From positions 1 to 64,000 of the forward strand of contig NZ_MWLL01000016.1 of NCBI RefSeq assembly GCF_002198675.1: DNA of 64,000 bases. Reading direction: 5' to 3'. The stretch is from Kineosporia sp. R_H_3. GTDB lineage: Bacteria > Actinomycetota > Actinomycetes > Actinomycetales > Kineosporiaceae. Each line of letters opens with the position of its first letter. The stretch's first letter is position 1. The notes beneath the pieces are model-generated. The model ran no database searches. It was not told where the DNA came from and worked only from the letters and a program-made list of their open reading frames with translations. Positions 43,301 to 52,053 of this stretch are shown one piece after another. The position numbers were made by a program, and so were the translations under genes.

Positions 43301-45093
43301 TGTCCGCAGCCGTGGACCCGAACGGGTTCCCGCGGTTCTACACCGACGAGAACGGCGTCCGGATCGAGCCGTGCCTCGACACCAACGGCAAGTGCGTCGT
43401 GCTCCCGGACGCGACGTACAAGGCGAACCAGCCGCTCGTCTTCCCGACGAACTTCCCCGGTGAGTTCTTCTACGCGGTGGCCGACTCCGACGTCGTCGCC
43501 CTCGACGGCTGCGGCGGGGCGACCGAGCCGGGCACGGCGCTCCTGCGGGTCGCCCTCGAGGGCACCTTCGCGGACGGCTCGCCGAGCTTCAACGACCAGA
43601 TGACGTTCACCCGCATCCGGTTCACCGCGAACAGCGGCCTGTGCCCGAACGTGCCCTACCAGTGGGTCTCCCCGTACGGCGTCTTCAGCTTCACGACGAA
43701 CGCCGTCGGCGGGCTGCCCCGCAACGAGGGCACGATCGACATCGGCTGCCCCGCGGTCGTCGGGACGCCGTGCGTCTTCGCCGACGCCCTCGACAGCCCG
43801 GTCCCGGCCGGCTCGCCCGGGGTGGCGGCCGACCGGGTCGCGCCGAACCTGCCGAGGACGCCGATCGACGGCTTCCTCCGGTGGGACCCGAACCAGGGGG
43901 CGGCGGCCCCCGCCGGGTACCTCGGTGACGCCACGACCCTGCACAAGGTCGTCGGCGGCACCTACCAGGAGGCCGGGGCGACCGGCCCCACCAACCGGTT
44001 CGAGATCCGTGACCTCGCCGACAACACGATCGCCGGGACCGACCTGTTCGCGGTCTCCGGCAAGATCGCCGGCCCGCTCTACGCCTCGACGGCCGCCGTC
44101 GCCTTCGGGCACCAGCCGTCCGGGACGCAGAGCGGCCTCAGGACGGTCACGGTGACCAACGTCGGGCCCGACACCACGGTCCACGTCGCCAAGACCGGGC
44201 TCAACGCCGACCAGTTCCTCCTGGACGGCTCCGGCACCTGCGACACCGAGGTGACGGCCACCGACGGGACGTGCACGATCAAGGTCCGGTTCGCCCCCAC
44301 GGGTGACTCCGGGGCGCGCGGCCCTGCCCGGCTCGTCATCACGGCGGACGGCGACCCGGCCGCCCGGACGGTCGTCGTCGACCTCACCGGTCTTGCGGAT
44401 CCGCCGCTAGCACCGGCGATCTCGGTGAGCCCCGGGATCCTGTCGTTCACCACCGTCACGGCACCCGGGACGGCGGACCGCACGACGACGATCACGAACA
44501 CGGGCACCGCACCGCTGAACGTCGGGTCGGTCACGGTGACCGGGCCCGCGGCGTCCGACTACAGCATCTTCGAGAACACCTGTGCGGCGGACCTCGCCGC
44601 CGCGGTCCTCGACGACGCGGGGGCGGTCGTGACCCCGGCGGGCACCTGCACGGTCACCGTGCGGTTCAAGCCGTCGGCACAGGGTCCCCGGGTCGCGACG
44701 CTGACGATCAACCACAACGCCCAGGGCAACTCGACGCTCGTGTCGCTCACCGGCACCGGGCTCGGGTCGCAGTTCAGCCTGTCGCCCAACCCGATCGGGT
44801 TCAGCAAGGTGTCGAGGAACACGACGAAGTCGTCGTCGGTGTCCATCAAGAACACCGGCACGATCCCCGTCCGGCTGACGGCGGCCGTGGTCAACAGCGC
44901 CACCCCCGGCATCTTCGGCACGACGAACGGCACCTGCATCGGCCAGGTCGTGCAGGCCGGACGGTCCTGCACGATGAACGTGACCTTCCGGCCGACCGCG
45001 CTGGTGAACTACAGCGGGACGCTCGTCGTCACGGGCGACAACACGTCGCTGCCGGCGTCGGTGTCGGTGAGCGTCACGGGTTCGGGCAAGTGA
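40324..45093 (+). CDS. giant secreted protein, three cysteine modules plus Hydin-like repeats
   Basis: A 1589-residue exported protein. A signal peptide ends near residue 49 (VALPMVVTGLVTIAGPAGAAG). Three copies of a roughly 230-residue module begin near 60, 531 and 1000; each has F-P-x-W/F-Y, NFPxEFFYA/T, PGC, ALEGxFxNGxP, DQMxFxRxR, GLCPN, IGC, FLRWDP and GYLGD. Between and after them lie Ig-like ASPM-SPD-2/Hydin (choice-of-anchor D) domains with GGTCTVTVTFxPTxxG patterns, the last three at about 1340-1589. No LPXTG or membrane anchor; it ends SVTGSGK. Likely a cell-surface or released adhesion or matrix protein. ATG 40324 has AGGAAGG 6 bases upstream. Paralogous to the next gene. Confidence 0.85.
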   Translation: MTTTRGRHATHGRRVLSARTKVLRAVAALVALPMVVTGLVTIAGPAGAAGTVAPTLMAGSSFPLWYADTKGDRVEPCLDAADTTCILPAVGDEPGYDPRLPLSFPKNFPTEFFYAYAASNTVTTPGCGTSPAGKASVVLALEGAFINGDPAPGDQMVFGRIRVRVSSGLCPNTDYLFRHPFGEEAIRTNDAGAVTATLGTEDIGCVPTATVPCDFHDALSSRVFGAGDGFLRWTADPALAPGYLGDGVTPHAITGGTGVNEFAILDGAGTALDDGAGNPLSTSLFTVSGKLAGPLVSDGVDFGGVAVGTSQTRPVTVTNIGTTPVTVAPGAATVLGDPGSRFAVAPSADGSCVSPDGDVTVPVDGTCTLDVTFSPDDYPAVSDIVDLASTGGLRSPLSIHVSGTGINAGDAPAIAPVDPLAFGDVRIREEKSLTATLTNNGLAPLRVADVALTGDGASQYRLAAQTCTTGGRTIPVGGTCDVTVTMRPFSRGAHAAVVEVTSNVDGGLTTIDVTGTATGGTAAVSATEDPYDGFPYWYRDENAVKVSQCIDPQDPYCVVLPDGGYDPSAPQAFPTNFPGEFFYTVADSEPVTTPGCDGGPEGTAFIRSAVEGTFVNGSAAFDEQMVFGRVRIVVRGGLCPDTDYTFVHPYGTSTIRTNEDGSIKPIQGTVDIGCAPLPPATCDFSEALSSPVFGGFLRWDPAVSPAAPPGYLGDAVTFHPVVGAPYLDETGNPANYFRILDPADGSTLAQSDTFTVMGKLRGPLEVTDGVDAAGHVNLGAVAMASTSGTAHVVYTNTGLEPIEIGPDAVTISGTDAGDFTVAGDSCSSATLAVDDTCTVDVSFSPTATGNRTADLRVVHSGMNSPVVTVLDGIGGAEGDTAAISFQPRSLTFAQLAVNSASAAARVTISNVGGSLPLSVSNLAVGGAPDDFAIVDDSCRDGEVAPGGTCWVDVVFTPTRAGAIGGSLVVTDNAPGTTHSVALTGTASAAGKGVSAAVDPNGFPRFYTDENGVRIEPCLDTNGKCVVLPDATYKANQPLVFPTNFPGEFFYAVADSDVVALDGCGGATEPGTALLRVALEGTFADGSPSFNDQMTFTRIRFTANSGLCPNVPYQWVSPYGVFSFTTNAVGGLPRNEGTIDIGCPAVVGTPCVFADALDSPVPAGSPGVAADRVAPNLPRTPIDGFLRWDPNQGAAAPAGYLGDATTLHKVVGGTYQEAGATGPTNRFEIRDLADNTIAGTDLFAVSGKIAGPLYASTAAVAFGHQPSGTQSGLRTVTVTNVGPDTTVHVAKTGLNADQFLLDGSGTCDTEVTATDGTCTIKVRFAPTGDSGARGPARLVITADGDPAARTVVVDLTGLADPPLAPAISVSPGILSFTTVTAPGTADRTTTITNTGTAPLNVGSVTVTGPAASDYSIFENTCAADLAAAVLDDAGAVVTPAGTCTVTVRFKPSAQGPRVATLTINHNAQGNSTLVSLTGTGLGSQFSLSPNPIGFSKVSRNTTKSSSVSIKNTGTIPVRLTAAVVNSATPGIFGTTNGTCIGQVVQAGRSCTMNVTFRPTALVNYSGTLVVTGDNTSLPASVSVSVTGSGK

Positions 45094-45109
45094 CCGGAGC
45101 CTGAGCCAC

Positions 45110-45148
45110 GGCCGGCCGCGGACGAGCCCCCGGACTCCGCGGCCGGCC
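45110..45148 (+). terminator. strong hairpin after the first giant gene
   Basis: GGCCGGCCGCGGA and TCCGCGGCCGGCC form a perfect 13-bp stem with a 13-base loop, 16 bases after the stop. No T tract. Confidence 0.75.
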
Positions 45149-45561
45149 GAAAGGCCCGTACCGACCCGGTACGACGAGCGCCCCACTCGTCCACCGGGCC
45201 CGCGGGCCGGACGCGGCGACGACAGGTCCGCCCTGTGCCTGTCGCAGCCGCCGGGACCCCCAGGTCTGCCCCGGCCTGGGGGTCCCGCCGTCCGCGTCGC
45301 CGGCGCCATATCACTGTGCGTCGATCACGTATACCCCCCAACTTTCGGCACTGCCACCACCACTGCGCGGCTGCCAGGGACCTCGGTCCCTGGACGAGGG
45401 TTCGGTGCAGTGGAAAACCACGCCCTCCGCGGGGCGGTCAGGCGTGGTGGAACTCAGGCAACACAGTGCGTCCCACCGCCATGGGCTCGGTCGGTGAGGA
45501 CGGTTCCCGGACCGTGCAGCAGCCGGTCCGGTGGGGCGAAGGAAGCACCGCGGAGGTGCCC
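45149..45561. other. regulatory region before the second giant gene
   Basis: About 410 bases without a convincing gene: after the terminator come a GC-rich stretch, an AT-richer pocket at 45305-45360 and box 3. In-frame codons upstream of GTG 45562 exist but lack a ribosome site. Confidence 0.5.
45377..45390. promoter_or_regulatory. GGGAC-N4-GTCCC palindrome, box 3
   Basis: GGGACCTCGGTCCC, extended to CCAGGGACC..GGTCCCTGG, 171 bases upstream of the second giant secreted gene; same half-sites and spacing as box 1. Confidence 0.65.
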
Positions 45562-48500
45562 GTGTTCAACAACCCGGCAGCGACTGTGGCGGCGCGTGCG
45601 CGTCGGTCCACCCGGCTGCGTCGACTGGTCGCCACCGCAGTGGCAGTGCCCCTCGCAGTCCTCGGTCTCGTGACCGTGGGCGCCCCTGCCGCGCAGGCGG
45701 CCGCCGTGGCGCCGGCCACCCAGACCCTGCCGGGCAGCGGGTTCCCCGCCTGGTACGAGGACAACAACGGCAACCGGGTCGAGGCCTGCATCGAGGCCAA
45801 CGACCCGAACTGCGTCCTGCCGGGTGCGGAGCCGGACTACAACCCGGCTGCCCCGCTGAGCTTCCCGACGAACTACCCGAGCGAGTTCTTCTACGCGTAC
45901 GCGCAGTCCTCGAACGTCGCGACCCCCGGCTGCGGCACCTCGCCCGCCGGTCGGGCGTTCGTCACGCTCGCGATCGAGGGGGCCTTCATCGGCGGTGCCC
46001 CCAAGGCCGGGGACCAGATGACCTTCGGTCGCGTCCGGGTCCGCGCGACGAGCGGCCTCTGCCCGGGCCAGGCGTACACCTTCCAGCACCCGTTCGGCAC
46101 GGTGACCCTCACCGCCAACGCGGCCGGCGCGATCCCGGTGAACACCCCCGGCGCGACCGTCGACGTCGGCTGCGTCCCGACCACCCTCGTGCTGTGCAAC
46201 TTCTCCCTGGCCACCGGTTCGCCGGTCATGGGCAGCGCCACCGCGGGCTTCCTCAAGTGGGACCCGGCCGTCGGGCCGGCCGCACCGCCCGGCTACCTGG
46301 GCGACGGCGTCACCCCGCACCCGATCGTCGGCGCGAACGGCCCCGGCAGCGCGAACAACCTCACCGTCTCCGGCTCCGACGGCGCCGGCGGCGTCTGGAC
46401 CGGGACGACGAACCTGTTCACCGTGGCCGGCCGGCTCGCCGAGACCGTGGCGAGCCCGAGCCCGCTCGACTTCGGCGGCCAGGCCGTGGGGGTCCGTAGC
46501 ACCACCCGCACGGTCACCGTGACCAACCTCGGCAAGGCGACGCTCACCATCCCCAACGGTGGTGTGACGATCGCCGGCCCGGCGAACATCTTCCGGCTCA
46601 ACGGCACGAACTCCTGCAACCGCGCGGTGCTCGCCCGGAACGCGACGTGCACGTTCGGCGTGAACTTCCAGCCGCCCGTCCTCGGCCCGTCCACGGCGAA
46701 CAGCGTCAACGTCGCCTTCACCGGCGGGTCCCGGTCGCCGCTGAACATCCCGCTGCTCGGCACCGGCACGACGGCCGGCGCGCAGCCGGTCGTCACGGCG
46801 ACGCCGAACCCGCTCGCCTTCGGTGACGTCCGGATCAAGACGACGTCCACCCTGCCCTTCACTGTGACCAACTCGGGCACCTCCCCGCTGGCGGTCTCCT
46901 CGGTCGACTTCGACCTCGCGCCGGGGAGCGAGGCGGACCAGTTCCGGGTCGCCTCGACGACGTGCACCGGTGTCACGGTCGCCGCGGGCGCCTCGTGCTC
47001 GGTCTCGGTGATGTTCGCGCCCACGGCTCCCGGGCCGCACACCGCGACCGTCCTCGTCGCGAGCAACGTGGTGGCCACGCCGACCCGAGTCACCGTCACC
47101 GGCAACGCGACGGGCGGCGTCGCCGCGGTGGCGACGGACAAGCTCCCCGTCGACGAGTTCCCGACCTGGTACCGCGACGAGAACGGGGTCAAGGTCTCGC
47201 AGTGCATCGACCCGGACGACCCGTTCTGCGTCGTGCTGCCGGACGCGACCTTCACCCGGGGCCAGCCGCTGAGCTTCCTGCCCGCGGCCCCCGGCAAGGC
47301 GCTGAACTTCCCGGGTGAGTTCTTCTACACGGTCGCCGACTCCGACCAGCTCACGACCCCGGGCTGCGCCGGGACGGCGCCGGGCAAGGCCGCCTACCGC
47401 AGCGCCATCGAGGGCACGTTCGTCAACGGCGACCCCGTCGACACCGAGCAGATGGTGTTCGGCCGCGAGCGGTTCTTCGTGACGAGCGGCCTGTGCCCCA
47501 ACACGAACTACACGGTGACGAGCCCGTACGGGCGCACCGTCATCCAGTCGAACGCCAAGGGCGGGATCGCCCGCAACGCGTCGACGGTCGACATCGGGTG
47601 CGCCCCGGTCGCGCCGGCGGTGTGCGACTTCTCCGAGGCGCTCAGCTCCCCGGTCCTCGGCGGGATCCTCCGTTGGGACCCGGCCGTCGCGCCGGCCGCC
47701 CCGGCGGGCTACATCGGTGACGCGGCGTCGTTCCACAAGGTCATCGGCGCCCCGTTCAAGGAGGACGGGGTCAACCCGTCCAACTACTTCAAGATCACCG
47801 GCCCCGGCCTGCCGCCCGCCGGGCTGCAAACCTCGCAGTTCTCCGTCATGGGCAAGCTCCAGGGCCCGCTCGAGGCGACCGGCGGCGTCAGCGCCGCGGG
47901 CAAGCTCGTCCTCGACACCACGGCCGTGGGCAGCGTCTCCCCGGCCAAGACGCTCACGGTGACGAACACCGGCGTCGCGGTCCCGGGCGGCTCCGACGGC
48001 CGCGTGACGCTGTCGGGCATCACCGTCGGCGGTGTCGACGCAGCGGAGTTCGCGGTCGCCGGAGGCACCTGCACCGCGACGACGACCCTGGCGCCCGGTG
48101 ACACGTGCACCGTGGACGTCACCTTCGCCCCGGTCGCGACCGGGGTCCGGGCAGCGACCCTGACGTTCACGAACAACGGGCTCAACAACCCGTTCGTCGT
48201 GCCCCTCGAGGGCACCGGCAGCGACCCGACCGGTGCGGCGATCAGCTTCGCCCCGAGGTCGCTGACGTTCGGGCAGCTGGGCATCGGGCGCTCCAGCAGC
48301 GCCGAGACGGTGACCATCTCCAACGCCGGCGGGACCGCACCCCTGGTGGTCAGCGGGTTCACGCTCGGCGGCGCGGCGCCCGGCTCCTACGCCTTCACGA
48401 ACAGCACCTGCGCCGACCCGGTGGCGCCGGACGCGAGCTGCACCGTCGACGTCGTCTTCTCCCCGACGGCCGGCGGCGCGCAGAACGCCACGCTGTTCGT

Positions 48501-50295
48501 CTCGGACAACGTCGGGGCGGGCCAGCACTCGATCGCGTTGACCGGCAGCGGGTTCGCCGGTGCCAAGTCGGTGTCCGCGAGCGTCGGCAGGTTCGGCTAC
48601 CCGACCTTCTACCAGGACTCGAACGGGACCCGGCTCGAGCCGTGCCTCGACCCGGCCAACTGCGTGCTCCTCGGGGTCCCGCAGCCCGACCAGCCGCTCG
48701 CCCTCCCGGACAACTTCCCGGACGAGTTCTTCTACGCCTTCGCGACGAGCGACATCCTCTCGATCCCGGGCTGCAACCCCGGCGACCCGGCGGGCAGCGC
48801 GTTCCTCGTGTCCGGCCTCGAGGGTTCGTTCGCGACGACGGCCGGGCCGGTGGCCGGTGACCAGACGACGTTCACCCGGTTGCGGCTCGTCGCCAGCGGG
48901 CTGTGCCCGAACGTCGGCCCGGACGCTCCGTACACCGCGGTGACGCCGTACGGGACGTTCGCCTTCACGACCGACGCGAACGGCGCCGTCCGGCCGAACG
49001 CGCAGACGCAGGACACCGGCTGCGGGGCCGCCCCGTGCGCCTTCGGGGACGCGCTCGCCAGCCCGGGAGCGGTCTTCGTCAACGCGGCGACGCCGATCGA
49101 GGGCTTCCTGCGCTGGGACCCGAACGCGGCGACGCCGCCCGCCGGCTACCTCGGTGACGCGACGAGCTTCCAGAAGGTCATCGGTGGTACCTACGTCAAG
49201 CCGGGTGCCACGGGCGCGTTCAACGGGTTCGAGATCCAGGACCCGACGACCCGCGTCCTGGCGAGCACCGACCGCTGGCAGGTGGCCGGCAAGATCGCCG
49301 GTCCGCTGGCGCCGGACGCGTTCGCGCTCGACTTCGGTGCCGTCGACCAGGGGCAGTCCAGCCCGACGCAGACCGTCGTCGTGACGAACGTCGGCGCGGA
49401 CACGGCCGGGGTCACGCCGAGCCTCACCGGCACCGGTGCGAGCCAGTTCGCGATCACCGGCGGCACCTGCGCGGCGGGTACCGCGGTCGCCCAGGACGCG
49501 ACCTGCACGGTGGTCGTCCGGTTCAGCCCGACGACCGGGACCGGGCCGCTCGCCGCGACCCTGACCCTCAAGCCGGCCACGGGCCCGTCGGCGACGGTCT
49601 CCCTCACCGGTGTCGCCAACGAGGTGGCCAGGCCGAGCATCACCGTGACGCCGGGCGTCCTGTCCTACGGCACCGTGACGGCCCCCGGACCGTCGTCGCT
49701 CTCGACGACGGTCACCAACACCGGGACGGCGCCGCTCACCGTCAGCGCGGCCACGGTGACCTCGGGGGCGAGTGACTACGCGGTCACCGGAGGGACGTGC
49801 GGCGCCGCACCGTTCACCGTCGCCGGTGGGGCGAGCTGCACGGTCACCGTGCGGTTCGTGCCGACGGCGATCGGGGCGCGGACCGGGGCGCTGACCCTGA
49901 GCCACAACGCCGTCGGCGGGAGCACCGTGGTCTCGCTGACCGGCACCGGTGCCGGGGCCAGCTGGTCGGTCTCGCCGAGCCCGGTCGGGTTCGGCACGGT
50001 GAACCGCGGGACGACGAAGACGTCGACCCTCTCGGTGAAGAACACCGGCACGGCCAACGGAACGATCGCCGCGGCCACCACGGTCGTCAGCGGTCTGCCC
50101 TTCGGGGTCGTCGTGAACCCGGCGACGAGCACCTGCTTCAACGGCACGGCGGTCGCCCCGGGGAAGACGTGCGGCATCAGCGTCACGTTCACCCCGACCG
50201 CGGTGCAGACCTACAACGGCACGCTGACCATCGACGGCGGAGCGTCCTCCCTGCCCCGCCTGACGACGGTCACCCTCACCGGTACGGGCAAGTGA
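45562..50295 (+). CDS. giant secreted protein, paralogue of the preceding gene
   Basis: About 1577 residues with the same architecture: signal peptide (VATAVAVPLAVLGLVTVGAP, then AAQAA), three cysteine modules starting near 58, 531 and 1011 (FPAWYEDNNGNRVEACIE; FPTWYRDENGVKVSQCID; YPTFYQDSNGTRLEPCLD) and Hydin-like beta domains (SCTVTVRFVPTAIGARTGAL). Position-by-position equivalence with its neighbour shows a whole-gene tandem duplication after the internal triplication. GTG 45562 is chosen because GGAGG ends 5 bases upstream and the signal peptide then has a normal length; ATG 45481 and GTG 45556 are alternatives. No anchor motif; it ends TLTGTGK. Confidence 0.85.
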   Translation: MFNNPAATVAARARRSTRLRRLVATAVAVPLAVLGLVTVGAPAAQAAAVAPATQTLPGSGFPAWYEDNNGNRVEACIEANDPNCVLPGAEPDYNPAAPLSFPTNYPSEFFYAYAQSSNVATPGCGTSPAGRAFVTLAIEGAFIGGAPKAGDQMTFGRVRVRATSGLCPGQAYTFQHPFGTVTLTANAAGAIPVNTPGATVDVGCVPTTLVLCNFSLATGSPVMGSATAGFLKWDPAVGPAAPPGYLGDGVTPHPIVGANGPGSANNLTVSGSDGAGGVWTGTTNLFTVAGRLAETVASPSPLDFGGQAVGVRSTTRTVTVTNLGKATLTIPNGGVTIAGPANIFRLNGTNSCNRAVLARNATCTFGVNFQPPVLGPSTANSVNVAFTGGSRSPLNIPLLGTGTTAGAQPVVTATPNPLAFGDVRIKTTSTLPFTVTNSGTSPLAVSSVDFDLAPGSEADQFRVASTTCTGVTVAAGASCSVSVMFAPTAPGPHTATVLVASNVVATPTRVTVTGNATGGVAAVATDKLPVDEFPTWYRDENGVKVSQCIDPDDPFCVVLPDATFTRGQPLSFLPAAPGKALNFPGEFFYTVADSDQLTTPGCAGTAPGKAAYRSAIEGTFVNGDPVDTEQMVFGRERFFVTSGLCPNTNYTVTSPYGRTVIQSNAKGGIARNASTVDIGCAPVAPAVCDFSEALSSPVLGGILRWDPAVAPAAPAGYIGDAASFHKVIGAPFKEDGVNPSNYFKITGPGLPPAGLQTSQFSVMGKLQGPLEATGGVSAAGKLVLDTTAVGSVSPAKTLTVTNTGVAVPGGSDGRVTLSGITVGGVDAAEFAVAGGTCTATTTLAPGDTCTVDVTFAPVATGVRAATLTFTNNGLNNPFVVPLEGTGSDPTGAAISFAPRSLTFGQLGIGRSSSAETVTISNAGGTAPLVVSGFTLGGAAPGSYAFTNSTCADPVAPDASCTVDVVFSPTAGGAQNATLFVSDNVGAGQHSIALTGSGFAGAKSVSASVGRFGYPTFYQDSNGTRLEPCLDPANCVLLGVPQPDQPLALPDNFPDEFFYAFATSDILSIPGCNPGDPAGSAFLVSGLEGSFATTAGPVAGDQTTFTRLRLVASGLCPNVGPDAPYTAVTPYGTFAFTTDANGAVRPNAQTQDTGCGAAPCAFGDALASPGAVFVNAATPIEGFLRWDPNAATPPAGYLGDATSFQKVIGGTYVKPGATGAFNGFEIQDPTTRVLASTDRWQVAGKIAGPLAPDAFALDFGAVDQGQSSPTQTVVVTNVGADTAGVTPSLTGTGASQFAITGGTCAAGTAVAQDATCTVVVRFSPTTGTGPLAATLTLKPATGPSATVSLTGVANEVARPSITVTPGVLSYGTVTAPGPSSLSTTVTNTGTAPLTVSAATVTSGASDYAVTGGTCGAAPFTVAGGASCTVTVRFVPTAIGARTGALTLSHNAVGGSTVVSLTGTGAGASWSVSPSPVGFGTVNRGTTKTSTLSVKNTGTANGTIAAATTVVSGLPFGVVVNPATSTCFNGTAVAPGKTCGISVTFTPTAVQTYNGTLTIDGGASSLPRLTTVTLTGTGK

Positions 50296-50321
50296 CCCTG
50301 CCCCGTCCCCACCGGTGACAC

Positions 50322-50360
50322 CGGTCGGCCGCTGAGCACCCCTGGCTCAGCGGCCGACCG
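50322..50360 (+). terminator. strong hairpin after the second giant gene
   Basis: CGGTCGGCCGCTGAGC and GCTCAGCGGCCGACCG form a perfect 16-bp stem with a 7-base loop, 26 bases after the stop. Confidence 0.82.
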
Positions 50361-50472
50361 CCCCGGCCCGCAGCACGGGCCCGGGCTCGGGCGCCCCACC
50401 CGACCCGGTCCGCGGGCCGTGCACCACGTCGACCGCCGGCTCGCCCTACGCCGACGGCAGGCGAACGGTGCG

Positions 50473-50506
50473 AAGACCCCCTGGCCCGCCCCGGCCAGGG
50501 GGTCTT
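50473..50506 (-). terminator. hairpin after the histidine kinase gene
   Basis: AAGACCCCCTGGCC and GGCCAGGGGGTCTT form a perfect 14-bp stem; outer GTGC/GCAC extend it past one mismatch. It lies 75 bases beyond the kinase stop and can act on both strands. Confidence 0.7.
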
Positions 50507-50581
50507 GCACGTTCGGGGTGCCGCTCCTGCCGCCGGGTGTCCGTCGCCGGCGCAGGTCCCGAGGCGGGAGCGCGACCTGCG

Positions 50582-52021
50582 TCAGCCCTGACGGGCGCGC
50601 CGCCACCAGGGCCGCTGCGGTACGCCGTCGGTCGGCACCCGGACGACGAGGGTCGTGCCCGAGCCGGGCGCCGTCCGCAGCGTGTAGCCGCCGCCGGCGG
50701 CCCGGGCCGCCCGCGCGTAGAGGGTCAGGCCGAGGTGCCCGTCGGCCGCGGTCGTCGCACCGGCCGGGTCGAACCCGCGGCCGTCGTCGGTGACCTCGAG
50801 GACGATGTGGCCGTCCTGCCGCGCGAGCCGGACGACGAGCCGCGTCGCGGCCGCGTGCCGGACGACGTTCCGGATCGCCTCCCGGGCGACCAGGCTCAGT
50901 GCCGTGTGGACGTCGCGGCTGTGCGGCTCGACGTCGACGACGTCGCGCTCGACGAGCAGGCCCGCCTGCTCGGCCTCCAGGGCCGCCTGCGTGACGACGC
51001 CGGCCAGCGGGGTCGCGGCGAGGTCGCCGACGGCGAGCGAGCCGATGAGGCCGCGCAGCACCCGGACGTCCTCGCGGACGATGTCGTTGAGCTGCTGGGC
51101 CGCCGCGCCGATGTCCGCCTGGCCCTCGCGGTCGGCGACGGCCCGGACGGTGCCCAGGCCGAACCCGACGGCGACGAGGTCCTGGATGACGCCGTCGTGC
51201 AGCTCGGCGGCGATCGAGTGCCGCTCGGACTCGGCGGCGTGCGCGGCGAGCCGGGACAGGGTCGCCCGTTCCTCGTGCCCGCGGGCGATCCGGCGGGCGA
51301 GGACGACGGCCAGCGGCAGGAGCAGCAGCTCCAGGGTGAGCAGCGAGAGCACCACGAGCGGGGTGATCTGGTCGCTGAGGTTCTCCCGCAGGGCGTCGAG
51401 CCGGTCGACGGGCAGGTAGGCCTCGACGAGCACCGGCTCGCCGTCGGCCGCCGTGACGCCGGCGTACACCTCGAGCGTCTCACCGAAGCCGGACTCGAAC
51501 TCGTTCTCTGGCTTGGTGCTCGGGGAGACGTGCGCGTCGAGCCCGAGGGTCTCGAGCACCTCGCGGTCGTCGGGCTCGATCTCGTACGTGCGACCGATGA
51601 GCCGCGGCTCGTCGGAGTAGAGCACCCGCGCGTCCGCGGACCAGACCTTGACCCGGAGCACCTCGTGCTCGGCCATCTGGCGCTTGACCAGCTCGTCGAG
51701 CCGGGCGATCGCCTGCGGGTCGCCGGCGGCGAGCTCGTCGGTGACGAGCGGCGCGACGGTCAGCTGGGCGAACTTCTGCGTGTAGAAGCCGGCGTCGTGG
51801 ACGGCACCGTCCCGGGCCACGGTCTCCGCGACGACCGACGCCCCGACGCCGACGAAGAGCAGCGCGCCGAGGCTCGCGACCGCGTAGCTGACGAGGGCGC
51901 GCCGCACGATCCTGCGGGCCTCCGAGCGGGCGGTCTCCTCGTCGGCGGACAGCGGTGACCGCGGCACGTAGAGCGGGTCGTCGAGGGCGCGCGGACGAGG
52001 CCCGCGCGCGAGCATGGCCAT
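50582..52021 (-). CDS. sensor histidine kinase (HisKA_3/NarX type)
   Basis: A 479-residue membrane kinase. Helix 1 is at about 46-70 (VSYAVASLGALLFVGVGASVV), an extracellular sensor domain follows up to about 215, helix 2 is at about 217-240 (LVVLSLLTLELLLLPLAVVL), then the HisKA_3 box RHSIAAELHDGVIQDLVAV with the phospho-acceptor His and an HATPase domain (EAIRNVVRHA, DDGRGFD, GHLGLTLYARA). Pairs with the NarL-type regulator whose gene ends 32 bases upstream. The signal is unknown. The ATG at 52021 has no clear ribosome site; ATG 52015 is an alternative. Confidence 0.93.
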   Translation of the reverse strand: MAMLARGPRPRALDDPLYVPRSPLSADEETARSEARRIVRRALVSYAVASLGALLFVGVGASVVAETVARDGAVHDAGFYTQKFAQLTVAPLVTDELAAGDPQAIARLDELVKRQMAEHEVLRVKVWSADARVLYSDEPRLIGRTYEIEPDDREVLETLGLDAHVSPSTKPENEFESGFGETLEVYAGVTAADGEPVLVEAYLPVDRLDALRENLSDQITPLVVLSLLTLELLLLPLAVVLARRIARGHEERATLSRLAAHAAESERHSIAAELHDGVIQDLVAVGFGLGTVRAVADREGQADIGAAAQQLNDIVREDVRVLRGLIGSLAVGDLAATPLAGVVTQAALEAEQAGLLVERDVVDVEPHSRDVHTALSLVAREAIRNVVRHAAATRLVVRLARQDGHIVLEVTDDGRGFDPAGATTAADGHLGLTLYARAARAAGGGYTLRTAPGSGTTLVVRVPTDGVPQRPWWRRARQG

Positions 52022-52053
52022 CCGGTGGACTCGGTGGACGTGCGGGGAGTCGG

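Noticed and set aside
40129-44184. A 1351-codon open frame on the minus strand
   Set aside because: It mirrors the giant secreted protein gene; composition is almost only Arg, Gly, Ala, Val, Asp, with no ribosome site or domains. A typical antisense shadow of high-GC coding sequence. The same applies to 45454-49905 (minus), 12473-15736 (plus) and 57171-60884 (plus).
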